A DNA stretch of 34,830 nt from Thermoplasmata archaeon (GTDB taxonomy: Archaea > Thermoplasmatota > Thermoplasmata > Lutacidiplasmatales > UBA184): positions 1 through 34,830 of the forward strand of contig JAKIWH010000009.1 of NCBI GenBank assembly GCA_022750125.1, given 5' to 3'. Shown here one piece after another: positions 7,876 through 15,641 of this stretch (the first letter of the stretch is position 1; the number at the start of each line of letters is the position of its first letter). The notes below the pieces were generated by a model that worked only from the letters and a program-made list of their open reading frames with translations, did not search any database and was not told the origin of the DNA. A program made the translations under genes and the position numbers.

Positions 7876-8864
7876 GCCGCTCGACTCCCGCTGGGCGAAC
7901 GGGCCCGCGTGAGCGTGCGGCGCACGAACACCTCGGTCATACGTCGACGGTAATCGGGGGGGAGGAACGTGTTGTGGACCGGCCGGACCCTTCTCGTCAC
8001 TGCCTCCGCGACGGTCCTGACCTTGGCGTCGGTCAGAGCGGCCCCCGCGAGCGGGTCAGTGTCGGCGTCGAATCGGCGCGGGTAGGTCTCGAGCCCGCCG
8101 ATCGCGAGCCGGACCTTCTCGGGGGACTCCTCCGCTCCCCACACGGCGGCCGCGACGCCGAGCTCGGGAAAATCGAACGAGGGGCGGACGCGGAGCTTCG
8201 AGTACGCTGCGCGCGCACGACGGGCATGCGCGGGAAAGTGGACGGCTACGACGATCTCTCCCGGGACGAGGGAGAGACGGAGGATCCCGTCGCCCGCGGC
8301 GTTGTAGAGATGCTCGACCGGCATCCGGCGCCTCCCCGACGGACCGGCGACCTCGACCTCCGCTTCGACCGCCGCGAGCGCCGGCGCGAGGTCCCCCGAG
8401 AAGGTGGCGTAGCACCGCTCCTTTTGCGGAACGACGTGGCAACGGTCCCCGTCCGCCTTGAGACAGAAGCCGAGGCTCTGTCGCCATGGGTAGGTCTGGT
8501 TGAAGAAGAAGCAGCGAGTTTCGAGGAGCAGGTTCCCCCCCACCGTTCCGCTCGCCCGCACGAGCGGGGTCGCCACCTCGCGGACCGCCTCGGCGACACC
8601 GGGGTAGGCGGCTCCGAACTCTCGATGCTCTTCGAGCTCCGCTAGCCGCGTCATCGCCCCGATCCTATCCGCGCTCACGCCCCGGAGCTCCGAGACCCTC
8701 TCGAGGGAGATCAGGTGGGGTCGAAGGTTGATGTGCATCTTGTAGTTCGGAAGCAGGTCGGTGCCGCCGGCGAGGTAGTCGAACTTCCCGCTCAGGGATC
8801 CCGCGAGCTCGAGCGCCTCCTCCACCGTCGTCGGCTCGTGAAGCTCGAACGGGTCGAGGTGCAT
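7872..8864 (-). CDS. Molybdoenzyme FAD-binding medium subunit, 4-hydroxybenzoyl-CoA reductase beta-like
   Basis: 330 residues. FAD-binding PCMH-type fold: LAGGTDLLPNYK (about 31-42) and ASGTVGGNLLLETR (about 104-117) are the two FAD pyrophosphate loops. Between the FAD domain halves sits a Cys-rich insertion with Cys118, Cys134, Cys142 and Cys151, spaced 16, 8 and 9. From memory this equals the spacing of the cysteines that hold the extra [4Fe-4S] cluster in the Thauera 4-hydroxybenzoyl-CoA reductase beta subunit (122, 138, 146, 155), and the local NQTYPWR and FSGDLAPAL context also fits. CO dehydrogenase and xanthine dehydrogenase medium subunits lack this insertion. The cluster is thought to pass low-potential electrons inward to Mo. 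ATG lies 2 nt after the large-subunit stop. Confidence 0.85.
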   Translation of the reverse strand: MHLDPFELHEPTTVEEALELAGSLSGKFDYLAGGTDLLPNYKMHINLRPHLISLERVSELRGVSADRIGAMTRLAELEEHREFGAAYPGVAEAVREVATPLVRASGTVGGNLLLETRCFFFNQTYPWRQSLGFCLKADGDRCHVVPQKERCYATFSGDLAPALAAVEAEVEVAGPSGRRRMPVEHLYNAAGDGILRLSLVPGEIVVAVHFPAHARRARAAYSKLRVRPSFDFPELGVAAAVWGAEESPEKVRLAIGGLETYPRRFDADTDPLAGAALTDAKVRTVAEAVTRRVRPVHNTFLPPDYRRRMTEVFVRRTLTRARSPSGSRAA

Positions 8865-8866
8865 CG

Positions 8867-11188
8867 CTACGTCCCTTTCCAGCGCTTGCCGTCCGCCCGG
8901 AGCCGCTCGATGCCTCGCCAGACCTTGTCGGGCGTCACCGGAAGGTCGTAGAACCGGACCCCGACCGCGTCGTAGAGCGCGTTCCCGACAGCGGGCAGTA
9001 TGGCGACGAGCGGGCCCTCCCCGGCTTCCTTCGCGCCGAACGGCCCCTCCGGGTCGTCGGCGCCGACGAGGAGCACCTCCACCTCGGGCATCTGCTGCGG
9101 CGTGGGGATCTTGTACTCGAGAAGGGAGGGATTGAGGAGCCGCGAGCCCCGGTAGTTCATCGACTCGCCCATGAACTGGCCGAGTCCCATGTGGATCGAA
9201 CCCTCGATCTGTCCCTCCACGGCGAGCCGGTTGAGCGGCCGGCCGCAGTCGAAGGCCGCCCACACCTTTTCGACCGCGAAGAAGCCTGTCTCGGGGTCGA
9301 CCGACGCCTCCGCGACGTAGGCCGCGAACGAGTACGCGGGCGCCGTCCCGGCACGAGCCCCCTTGTGGGTGCCTCCCATCGGCGGCGAGGTGTACGCGCC
9401 GCTCGCTTGGAGCGCTCCGGAGTGTTCCATCGCCTTGTGGAGCGCTTCGAGGTACGAGACCCCCACGTCCGGCCTGTGCGCCACCTCGTACCGCTCCTCC
9501 CGCACCCGGAGCTGCTTCGCAGGATAGCCGGTAAGCTCGTGGGCGGCCGCGAGGAGGAGCGCGAGGAGCCGCTCCGAAGCCTGTCGGGCGGCGTTGCCCA
9601 TCATGAACGTGACACGGCTCGAGTAGCTCCCGATATCGACCGGTGAAACATCGGAATCGACCGGAACGACGTGCACCCGGTCGAGCTGTACCCCGAGCAC
9701 CTCGGCCACGATCGCGGCGAGGAGGGTGTTCGAACCTTGTCCGATGTCCGCCTGCATGCAGTGGACGGCGATGCCGCCGTCCATGTCCGCCTTCAGGTGC
9801 ACCGTGCACTGCGGCATCTTCGGGGTGAAGTGGATCGGGCTGTTCGAGCCCGAGATGTAGAAGCCGCAGCCGAGGCCGATCCCCCGGCCGTAGGGGAGCT
9901 TTCGGAACTTTGCGTCAAACCCGCTCCGCTCCCGCGCGGCTTTGAGGCATGCAAGGAACGAAGTGGAGGTGATCCGGAACTGGGTGATGGTCGTGGAGTT
10001 CGGGGGTAGGGCGTTGAGGTTCCGAAGCTCGAACGGATTCATCTGGAGCTTCTCGGCGAGCTCGTCGAGCGCCGTCTCGATCGTGTAACGCACGTTGGTG
10101 CCGCCGTGCGCCCGCATCGCGCCCGACGGGGGCTTCGTCGTGTAGACGCGACGGCCGTGGTACCGGAAGTTCGGGACGCGGTACGGTCCCATCGCGAGCA
10201 CCCCGTTGTAGTAGGTGGTGACCGTTCCGAACGAGCTCCAGGCCCCCCCGTCGATCACGGCGCTCAGGTCGTAGGCGAGCAGGTGACCTTCCGCGTCCGC
10301 GGCGACGCGGAGATCGTTCTGGGTCGGGTGGCGGCCGTGGTTCGTGAGGAAGACGTCCTCGCGGTCGAGGAGCATCTTCACCGGACGGCCGGTCTCGAAG
10401 GCGAGCGCGGCGCAGACGATCTCGTGCGGCAGCGGGTCCGATTTTCCCCCGAAACCCCCGCCCACCTCGGGTTTGAGGACTCGGATGCGGTGGAGCGGGA
10501 TGCCGAGCACCTCGGAGAGGGCGCGGTGAAGGTAGTGCGGCACCTGCGTCGCGCTCCACACCGTGAGGCGACCGTCCGGCGTTGCCTCCGCCATCGTGAC
10601 GAGCGGCTCGGTGAAGGCATGCGTGACGCCGGCGAAGTTCCCGCGGACTCGGACGGTGTGCGCGGCTTCGGCGAACGCCGCGTCGACGTCCCCGAAATGC
10701 TGGATCACCTCCTTCTGGATGTTCGAGCCGTTGAGCCCGCGGCTGTGGATCGGCTCCTCCACGGCCCCGAGCCCCACGTGCGGGTCGGAGTACTCGGGCA
10801 GCACCTCCGCGTCGACCCGGATCGCCTCGAGCGCCCGCTCGGCGGTGAGCTCGTCGGAGGCGGCGACCGCGGCAAGGATGTCGCCAATGTACCTGGTCTT
10901 CCCGACCGCGAGCGCCGTCTCGTCGTGGGTGATCGGCAGCACCCCGAAGGTAGTGGGGTACTTCTCCCCGGTGAGGACCGCCGCAACGCCGGGCATCGTG
11001 CGGGCCGCGGAGACGTCGATCGAGCGGATCCGGGCGTGCGGCCACGGGCTCCGCAGCAGCCGGCCGACGAGGAGGTTGGGGCGCGTCAGGTCGTCGGTGT
11101 ACTCGGCCCGTCCCGAGACCTTGAGCGGACCTTCGACGTACGGGATCCGCGTGCCGAGCAGGCGGTAGGGGTTCGCCTCAGTCGCCAC
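8867..11188 (-). CDS. Molybdoenzyme large subunit (xanthine oxidase family), HCR alpha-like
   Basis: 773 residues, the usual length for a stand-alone Mo subunit. N-terminal a/b hammerhead domain (ARIRSIDVSAARTMPGV), then Mo-cofactor blocks: GGGFGGKSDPLPHE, AMRAHGG, DIGQGSNT and the C-terminal GPFGAKEAGEGP, whose Glu724 is the family's active-site base. The CO dehydrogenase active-loop motif (VAYRCSFR) is absent. The DREDVFLTNHGRHP stretch and the HCR-type medium subunit beside it favour a 4-hydroxybenzoyl-CoA reductase-like enzyme, which removes a phenolic hydroxyl to give benzoyl-CoA. Other aryl or purine hydroxylases of the family are not excluded. GTG start overlaps the small-subunit stop by 11 nt. 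Confidence 0.88.
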   Translation of the reverse strand: MATEANPYRLLGTRIPYVEGPLKVSGRAEYTDDLTRPNLLVGRLLRSPWPHARIRSIDVSAARTMPGVAAVLTGEKYPTTFGVLPITHDETALAVGKTRYIGDILAAVAASDELTAERALEAIRVDAEVLPEYSDPHVGLGAVEEPIHSRGLNGSNIQKEVIQHFGDVDAAFAEAAHTVRVRGNFAGVTHAFTEPLVTMAEATPDGRLTVWSATQVPHYLHRALSEVLGIPLHRIRVLKPEVGGGFGGKSDPLPHEIVCAALAFETGRPVKMLLDREDVFLTNHGRHPTQNDLRVAADAEGHLLAYDLSAVIDGGAWSSFGTVTTYYNGVLAMGPYRVPNFRYHGRRVYTTKPPSGAMRAHGGTNVRYTIETALDELAEKLQMNPFELRNLNALPPNSTTITQFRITSTSFLACLKAARERSGFDAKFRKLPYGRGIGLGCGFYISGSNSPIHFTPKMPQCTVHLKADMDGGIAVHCMQADIGQGSNTLLAAIVAEVLGVQLDRVHVVPVDSDVSPVDIGSYSSRVTFMMGNAARQASERLLALLLAAAHELTGYPAKQLRVREERYEVAHRPDVGVSYLEALHKAMEHSGALQASGAYTSPPMGGTHKGARAGTAPAYSFAAYVAEASVDPETGFFAVEKVWAAFDCGRPLNRLAVEGQIEGSIHMGLGQFMGESMNYRGSRLLNPSLLEYKIPTPQQMPEVEVLLVGADDPEGPFGAKEAGEGPLVAILPAVGNALYDAVGVRFYDLPVTPDKVWRGIERLRADGKRWKGT

Positions 11189-11657
11189 GCGGCTTCCCTC
11201 CGTTCACGGCGAGCACCGCTTCGATGATCTTCGTGTAGCCCGTGCATCGGCAAAGGTTTCCCGAGATGGCGCGCGCCACCTCCTCCCGATCGGGGTGCGG
11301 GTGGTCGCGCAACAGCGCGACCGACGTAAGGACGAACCCTGGAGTGCAGAAGCCGCATTGGGTTGCGCCGTGCTCGACGAACGAGCGCTGCACGGGGTGA
11401 AGCCCCTCTGCCGGCGTGACGCCTTCGATCGTGGTGACCTCGCGTCCCTCCGCGGAGCGAGCGAGCGTGAGGCAGCTCAAGGTGGGACGTCCGTCGAGCA
11501 GCACCGTGCAGCAACCGCAGGTGCCGAGATCGCAACCCCGTTTGGTGCCGGTGAGGCGGAGATCCTCACGGAGGAGGTCGAGCAGGATCCGTTCGTCGGG
11601 AACGGTCCGCTCCACGGCGGTGCCGTTTACCCGCGTCCTAAGGGGCCGAGATGTCAT
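11178..11657 (-). CDS. Molybdoenzyme [2Fe-2S] small subunit, HCR gamma-like
   Basis: 159 residues from ATG at 11657. A plant-type ferredoxin domain has Cys42, Cys47, Cys50 and Cys62 (GCDLGTCGCC, then LSC). The helical second domain has Cys101, Cys104, Cys136 and Cys138 (QCGFCTPG and NLCRCTGY), the usual two [2Fe-2S] clusters of the xanthine oxidase family. It passes electrons between Mo and FAD subunits. An extra cysteine at 49 inside the first cluster motif is unusual. A GTG at 11669 would add four residues. The reading frame begins inside the end of the XdhC-like gene (overlap 11638-11657). Confidence 0.92.
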   Translation of the reverse strand: MTSRPLRTRVNGTAVERTVPDERILLDLLREDLRLTGTKRGCDLGTCGCCTVLLDGRPTLSCLTLARSAEGREVTTIEGVTPAEGLHPVQRSFVEHGATQCGFCTPGFVLTSVALLRDHPHPDREEVARAISGNLCRCTGYTKIIEAVLAVNGGKPRGD

Positions 11658-12477
11658 GCGCCTCCACACGTGCGTCTCCCTCAGCGGGAGGTGCCCGCGC
11701 CTCCGCTGCGCGGTGGTCGCGGATGACCTCCCCGACGACGCTCACGGCGATCTCCGAGGGTGTCTCCGCGCGGATGTCGATGCCGATCGGCGACCGAATC
11801 CGCCGGAGTTCGGACTCCGATAGACCAGCCCGGCGGAGCTCGGCGAAGACGTGCTCCCTCTTCGCCGCGCTCGCGATGAGCCCTACCTGTCCCGAGAATT
11901 TCCCGAGAGAATGGCGCAGCACCTCCGTGTCCTTCCGCGCATCGTACCCTAGCAGATAGAGGTGGGAGAACGCACTCGGCTCGAACCGATCCCAGAGCGC
12001 CTCGGCCGAGACTACCTCCCGGCGCTCGGCCTCGGGGAACCGGTCGAGGCTCACCCACTCGGGTCGGTCATCGGCCACCGAATAGTCGACCTCGAGCGCA
12101 GGAAGTAGGCGGGCGACGGCGAGCGCCACATGGCCCCCGCCCCAGAGGAGGAGGTTGGGGCGCGCTGGAACGTACTCCACCGCCACGTCGACGGAGCCTC
12201 CGCAGAGGCTGGGGAGTCCCCCCTCTTTCCACGCCTGGAGGTCGAAGTGGAGGAGTTCCCCGCGGTGCGTTTCAAGGGCGCGAGCCGCGGCCTCTTTCAC
12301 CCGCTCCTCGAGTGCGGCGCCTCCGACGGTCCCGAACGAGTCGCCGGTGGGCGTGCGCAGGAGCGTCGCGCCTTCCTTCGCCGGCACGGAGCCGACCATC
12401 TTCACGACGGTCGCGCGGACGAACGGTATCCGCTGCTCCATGAGGCGGAGGGCCAACCGCGTCAGCGCCCGGTCCAT
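11638..12477 (-). CDS. xdhC: XdhC/CoxI family molybdoenzyme maturation factor
   Basis: 279 residues. The N-terminal XdhC/CoxI domain contains VKMVGSVPAKEGATLL and GTVGGAALEERV; the C-terminal Rossmann-like domain starts with LLLWGGGHVALAVARLL and contains a conserved SPIGIDIRAETPSEIAVSV block. Members bind the molybdenum cofactor, protect it, and help its sulfuration and insertion into xanthine oxidase-family enzymes. A 20-residue Ala/Pro/Glu tail follows the conserved end. Its position directly before the three structural subunits fits that role. The ATG at 12477 overlaps the end of the upstream cytidylyltransferase gene by 16 nt. Confidence 0.9.
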   Translation of the reverse strand: MDRALTRLALRLMEQRIPFVRATVVKMVGSVPAKEGATLLRTPTGDSFGTVGGAALEERVKEAAARALETHRGELLHFDLQAWKEGGLPSLCGGSVDVAVEYVPARPNLLLWGGGHVALAVARLLPALEVDYSVADDRPEWVSLDRFPEAERREVVSAEALWDRFEPSAFSHLYLLGYDARKDTEVLRHSLGKFSGQVGLIASAAKREHVFAELRRAGLSESELRRIRSPIGIDIRAETPSEIAVSVVGEVIRDHRAAEARAPPAEGDARVEAHDISAP

Positions 12478-13100
12478 GGCTCCTCCCACTCGCTCCGGGT
12501 CCGCACCATCTGCTCGTACTGTTCGGGAGTATTCAGGTTCGCGGTGACGCCGGGATCGCTCACCGGGACGCGGACCACTTGGGGACCGAGCTCCGGGAGG
12601 AGCGCACGCAGCGGCGCGTCTCGCGCGAGAGCGAGCACCCTCGGGCGGACTTCTGGACGGAAGAGCACCGGATGTCCCCCGCGGCCCTCGTAGGTAGGGA
12701 CGAACCAAAGACCCAACGCGTCCGCTCGGAAGCGGTCGACGAGGGTCTCGAGTGTGGCGGCGCTTCCCAGCGGACAATCCACGGGCCAAAGCAGTATCGA
12801 CGCACCAGGATCGGTGGCAGCGAGGCCCGCCTGCACCGAACCCGTTCGACCCGCCGCCCACTCCGCGTTCTCGACGATCTCGTCGGGCCGGTTCTTTGCG
12901 AGGCTCAGGCTCGAGCGAATCTCGACCGCGTGCCGGCCCACGACGGCAACCACCGGCGAGAATCCCGCTTCCCGCGCAATGCGAGTAATTCGCTCGATCG
13001 CGCTCTCGCTCCCCAGGCGAAGCAGCGCCTTGGGGTGGCCACCAAACCGGGTCGAGGCCCCTGCCGCGAGGATCAGGGTCGCGCTAGCTTCCAAGGTCAC
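12462..13100 (-). CDS. mocA: MocA-like molybdenum cofactor cytidylyltransferase
   Basis: 212 residues from GTG at 13100. Nucleotidyltransferase fold: LILAAGASTRFGGHPKALL (residues 9-27) is the LAAGxSxRxG...K signature and WPVDCP holds the metal-binding Asp. MocA attaches CMP to molybdopterin, making the cytosine dinucleotide cofactor used by prokaryotic xanthine oxidase-family enzymes; MobA, which makes the guanine form, is the alternative. Being first in the molybdoenzyme operon favours MocA. The frame continues upstream with basic residues to an ATG at 13190, but the TATA-like element at 13154-13164 lies inside that extension, so the GTG preceded by a G-rich run is preferred. Confidence 0.85.
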   Translation of the reverse strand: MTLEASATLILAAGASTRFGGHPKALLRLGSESAIERITRIAREAGFSPVVAVVGRHAVEIRSSLSLAKNRPDEIVENAEWAAGRTGSVQAGLAATDPGASILLWPVDCPLGSAATLETLVDRFRADALGLWFVPTYEGRGGHPVLFRPEVRPRVLALARDAPLRALLPELGPQVVRVPVSDPGVTANLNTPEQYEQMVRTRSEWEEPWTGR

Positions 13101-13153
13101 GCCCCCTCGGTTCGGAGCCCGCGGTCTGCGCACACGAGAGGAAACTCTGCGCA

Positions 13154-13164
13154 CTTTTAAATAG
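13154..13164. promoter_or_regulatory. Shared divergent TATA-like element (ribosomal operon and molybdoenzyme operon)
   Basis: CTTTTAAATAG is the only AT-rich stretch in the 88-bp gap between the GTG of mocA (13100, minus) and the ATG of S19e (13189, plus). It reads as TTTTAAATA on plus and TATTTAAAAG on minus. For S19e it lies about 30 nt before ATG, suiting a leaderless or very short-leader transcript; for mocA it leaves a leader of roughly 30 nt. Confidence 0.5.
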
Positions 13165-13188
13165 CGTCGCCGGGTCCGCGCGCCGCTC

Positions 13189-13644
13189 ATGACCCACGTC
13201 GTAGACGTGCCTCACTCCGTCCTTATCCCCCGCCTTGCGCAGGAGCTCCGTACCCGACCCGGCGTTGCGGCACCTGCGTGGGCCTCCTTCGCAAAGACCG
13301 GTACACACAAGGAGCGAGCGCCGGTGTCCACCGATTGGTGGTACACCCGGAGCGCCTCGGTACTGCGGAAAGTGGCCCTCACCGGCCCCGTCGGCGTTAC
13401 ACGGCTCTCCTCCGAGTACGGCGGTCGCCGCGATCGAGGCAGCGCTCCCTACCACTCGAGGAGCGGTTCCCGTTCCATCTCCCGCGAGATCCTCCAACAG
13501 CTCGAGGGCGCTGGACTGCTGCGCGCGGACAAGAACCGGGGCCGGCGCATCACCGCGGAAGGCGAGAAGCTCCTCGACCGCGTCTCCCGTGAACTCCTGA
13601 AATCGCTCGCCGAGAAGCGGCCCGAGCTCGCCAAGTATCTCTAG
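13189..13644 (+). CDS. rps19e: 30S ribosomal protein S19e
   Basis: 151 residues. The S19e pattern is clear: the STDWWYTRSASVLRKV block, then LSSEYGGRRDRGSAPYH, SRSISREILQQLEGAGLL and a final RRITAEGEKLLDR winged-helix-like end. Archaeal/eukaryotic-specific protein needed for late maturation of the small subunit. First gene of a classic archaeal cluster with PDCD5, L39e, L31e and aIF6. The TATA-like element lies about 30 nt upstream of the ATG. Confidence 0.96.
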   Translation: MTHVVDVPHSVLIPRLAQELRTRPGVAAPAWASFAKTGTHKERAPVSTDWWYTRSASVLRKVALTGPVGVTRLSSEYGGRRDRGSAPYHSRSGSRSISREILQQLEGAGLLRADKNRGRRITAEGEKLLDRVSRELLKSLAEKRPELAKYL

Positions 13645-13660
13645 ACGGGAGGAGGGACGC

Positions 13661-14017
13661 GTGGCGCAAGGGGAAGATTCCGAGCTCGCGGAGCTCCGCA
13701 AGCGCCGGATGCAGCAGATCCAGGAGATGCAGACTAGCCCCGGCGCGAATCCGTACCTCGCCGCGCAGCAGGCCGAGATGGAACGCCGAGACCAGGAGCG
13801 GGCCGAGCTCCTCCGGCGGGTCCTCACCCCCGAGGCGCGGGAACGGCTCGGGCGGATCCGACTCGCGAAGCCGGACATCGCCCAAGCGGTGGAGCAGCAG
13901 GTGCTCGGGCTAGCGGCGAGCGGCCGACTGCGCGGCCCTATCGACGACGCGACCCTCCGCGCCCTGCTCGAGAGGCTCATGCCCGATCGCCGCGAGATCA
14001 AGATCACCCGGCGGTAG
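13661..14017 (+). CDS. DNA-binding protein of the PDCD5 family
   Basis: 118 residues from GTG at 13661, preceded by a strong GGGAGGAGGG run. The N-terminal charged helix ([17 protein letters not shown]) is followed by the three-helix core with [20 protein letters not shown] and a basic C-terminal tail ([10 protein letters not shown]), the PDCD5/TFAR19 pattern. Archaeal members bind DNA weakly and are nearly always encoded beside S19e and L39e, as here. Exact function remains unsettled in the family. Confidence 0.94.
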   Translation: MAQGEDSELAELRKRRMQQIQEMQTSPGANPYLAAQQAEMERRDQERAELLRRVLTPEARERLGRIRLAKPDIAQAVEQQVLGLAASGRLRGPIDDATLRALLERLMPDRREIKITRR

Positions 14018-14030
14018 GGAGGAAAGAGAG

Positions 14031-14189
14031 ATGGCCAATCGTCGCAAGAGCCTCGCCCGGAAGTCCCGGCTCATCCGGGCCACGAAGAGCAACCGACGGG
14101 TACCCTCCTGGGTCATGCAGCGCACGAGCCGGCGCGTGACGCGCCATCCGAAGCGGCGCAGCTGGCGCCGCGGGCACCTGCATCTCTAG
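14031..14189 (+). CDS. rpl39e: 50S ribosomal protein L39e
   Basis: 52 residues, extremely basic. ATG at 14031 follows GGGAGGAAAGAGAG. The protein begins [18 protein letters not shown], contains the [11 protein letters not shown] segment typical of L39e and ends [10 protein letters not shown], where many homologues end in a similar Trp-Arg-Arg motif. L39e lines the peptide exit tunnel. It sits 13 nt after PDCD5 and 12 nt before L31e, the standard archaeal order. Confidence 0.95.
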   Translation: MANRRKSLARKSRLIRATKSNRRVPSWVMQRTSRRVTRHPKRRSWRRGHLHL

Positions 14190-14201
14190 GGAGATCTCAC
14201 C

Positions 14202-14495
14202 ATGGCGAAGACATCCAAGACCCACGTCGAGGAGCTCGAGCGAGAGTTCGTCGTCCCGCTCCGGGCGAGCATGCACCAGCCGTCCCGACGCCGCCGCGCG
14301 GGCCACGCGCTGCGCACCGTCCGCAGGTTCGTTTCCCGGCACATGCACGGTGCCGAGGAGCAGGTCTGGATCGACCCGCGCCTGAACGAGTTCATTTGGG
14401 AACGGGGCATCCAGCACATCCCGAGCCAGGTTCACATCAAGGCGATCCGCTTCGAGGACGGCCTCATCGAGGTCGACCTGCTCGAGTCCACGTAG
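14202..14495 (+). CDS. rpl31e: 50S ribosomal protein L31e
   Basis: 97 residues. Signature segments are REFVVPLR, a basic helix RRAGHALRTVRRFVSRHM, then VWIDPRLNEFIWERGIQ and a final VHIKAIRFEDGLIEVDL strand pair. The protein lies near the exit of the nascent-peptide tunnel. ATG at 14202 has GGGAGAT a few bases upstream. Part of the S19e operon. Confidence 0.96.
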   Translation: MAKTSKTHVEELEREFVVPLRASMHQPSRRRRAGHALRTVRRFVSRHMHGAEEQVWIDPRLNEFIWERGIQHIPSQVHIKAIRFEDGLIEVDLLEST

Positions 14496-14515
14496 CGGGG
14501 CGCGGCGGGGGTCGG

Positions 14516-15181
14516 TTGTCCGTCGCACGGGCCCTCTACGCGGGGAGCCCGTACCTCGGGGTCTATCTTCGGGCGGGGGAGACCCACGCGCTCTTGCCCG
14601 CGAGCGCCCCGACGAGCCTCGAGCGGGAGCTGCACCGCGCGCTCGGGGTCGAGGTGGTGCGCACGACCATCGCCGAGTGCGACCTCCTAGGATCGCTCGC
14701 GGTGTTCACGAAGCGTGGCATTCTCGTGGGGGAACGGCTCGACACGGAGGAGCGGGACGCCCTAGCGGAGGTCGCTCCCGTGACCGAGCTCCTCCTTCGG
14801 CAGAACGCCGTGGGCAACGTCGTTCTCGCGAACGACCGAGGCGCCCTCGTCACCCCAGAGCTCTCGGACGACGCGCTCGAGCTGATCTCCGAAGCGCTCG
14901 GCGTGCCGGTCCGACGGGGGACGCTCGCCGGACTGGGAACCGTGGGGATGGCCGGCGTCGCGAGCGAACGTGGCGTGGTGGTGCATCCCAAGACGACCGA
15001 CCGCGAGGCCACGGAGGCGGCGGAGGCCCTGGGCGTCCCTGTCTACCGCTCGACCGCGAACTTCGGAGTTCCCGTGGTGGGGGCCTGCCTCGTTGCGAAC
15101 TCCAAGGGATTCCTCACGGGTGTGCCCACGACCCCTGTCGAGATCGTACACCTTCAGGAAGCGTTCGGGGCGTACGACTAG
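14516..15181 (+). CDS. eif6: Translation initiation factor aIF6 (ribosome anti-association factor)
   Basis: 221 residues with five-fold pseudo-symmetric alpha/beta repeats: GSPYLGVYLRAGE near the N-terminus, LLGSLAVFTKRGILVG, QNAVGNVVLANDRGALV, LAGLGTVGMAGVASERGVVV and a final CLVANSKGFLTGVPTTP. Each repeat has the recurrent N-x-x-G or G-x-V-A-x-x-x-x-G element of IF6. IF6 binds the large subunit and blocks premature joining. The start is taken as TTG at 14516, because homologues begin 8-10 residues before the GSPYxGV motif and no ATG or GTG is suitably placed; a GC-rich purine run precedes it. Last gene of the operon. Confidence 0.93.
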   Translation: MSVARALYAGSPYLGVYLRAGETHALLPASAPTSLERELHRALGVEVVRTTIAECDLLGSLAVFTKRGILVGERLDTEERDALAEVAPVTELLLRQNAVGNVVLANDRGALVTPELSDDALELISEALGVPVRRGTLAGLGTVGMAGVASERGVVVHPKTTDREATEAAEALGVPVYRSTANFGVPVVGACLVANSKGFLTGVPTTPVEIVHLQEAFGAYD

Positions 15182-15244
15182 CGCCTCCGAAATCGGCGCG
15201 ACGGGATCTGTAAGATGTAGCCGCGAGGCGGCCAGCCGAGCAGG

Positions 15245-15469
15245 TTAGATGCCGCGCTTGCGCTTCATGTAGCGCGTCGCGTAGCCCGCGATCCGGTTCG
15301 CGAGCTTCTTGTGCGTCACCTGGAGCTTGCCCTCCACCATGACGCCGAGGTCGGTGAGCTCGATCACTTTCTGCTTGTTGTGGGCGAACTCCCCGTTGAA
15401 CTCCTCGGGGAAGTGGCGGATCAGCTCGATCGCGACCCGCTTGATGTAGGTCTGGCGAATGTTGCCCAT
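15245..15469 (-). CDS. rps17e: 30S ribosomal protein S17e
   Basis: 74 residues. It matches archaeal S17e from end to end: MGNIRQTYIKRVAIELI, FNGEFAHNKQKVIEL, and a final KKLANRIAGYATRYMKR. An in-frame upstream extension of 31 codons is rejected because the TATA-like element lies inside it and homologues start at MGNIR. Convergent with the aIF6 operon, separated by 63 bp. Confidence 0.95.
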   Translation of the reverse strand: MGNIRQTYIKRVAIELIRHFPEEFNGEFAHNKQKVIELTDLGVMVEGKLQVTHKKLANRIAGYATRYMKRKRGI

Positions 15470-15490
15470 CTGGGGGCGCCGACCGCCCTG

Positions 15491-15500
15491 CCCATATAGC
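15491..15500 (-). promoter_or_regulatory. TATA-like promoter for S17e
   Basis: On the minus strand this reads GCTATATGGG. The box centre lies about 27 nt upstream of the S17e ATG (15469), so the transcript would be leaderless. Confidence 0.55.
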
Positions 15501-15641
15501 GCTGACTTCCGCGAGGCACCACCCCGGGTTCCGGGGGTAAGGCTCGCCCGTTGGGATCTCACGCTGGTTCGCGGAAGCTGAACCGGAGTCGCCCGGATTC
15601 ACTCCTGTCCCGGGGAAAGCGGGGCTTTCTGCCGCCGACCC

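Noticed and set aside
7872-11657. Aerobic CO dehydrogenase (CoxLMS) reading of the molybdoenzyme
   Set aside because: The CoxL active-loop motif is absent and the medium subunit has the four-cysteine insertion not found in CoxM.
13101-13190. N-terminal extension of the mocA frame to an ATG at 13190
   Set aside because: The extension is basic low complexity and contains the TATA-like element; the nucleotidyltransferase fold starts just after GTG 13100.
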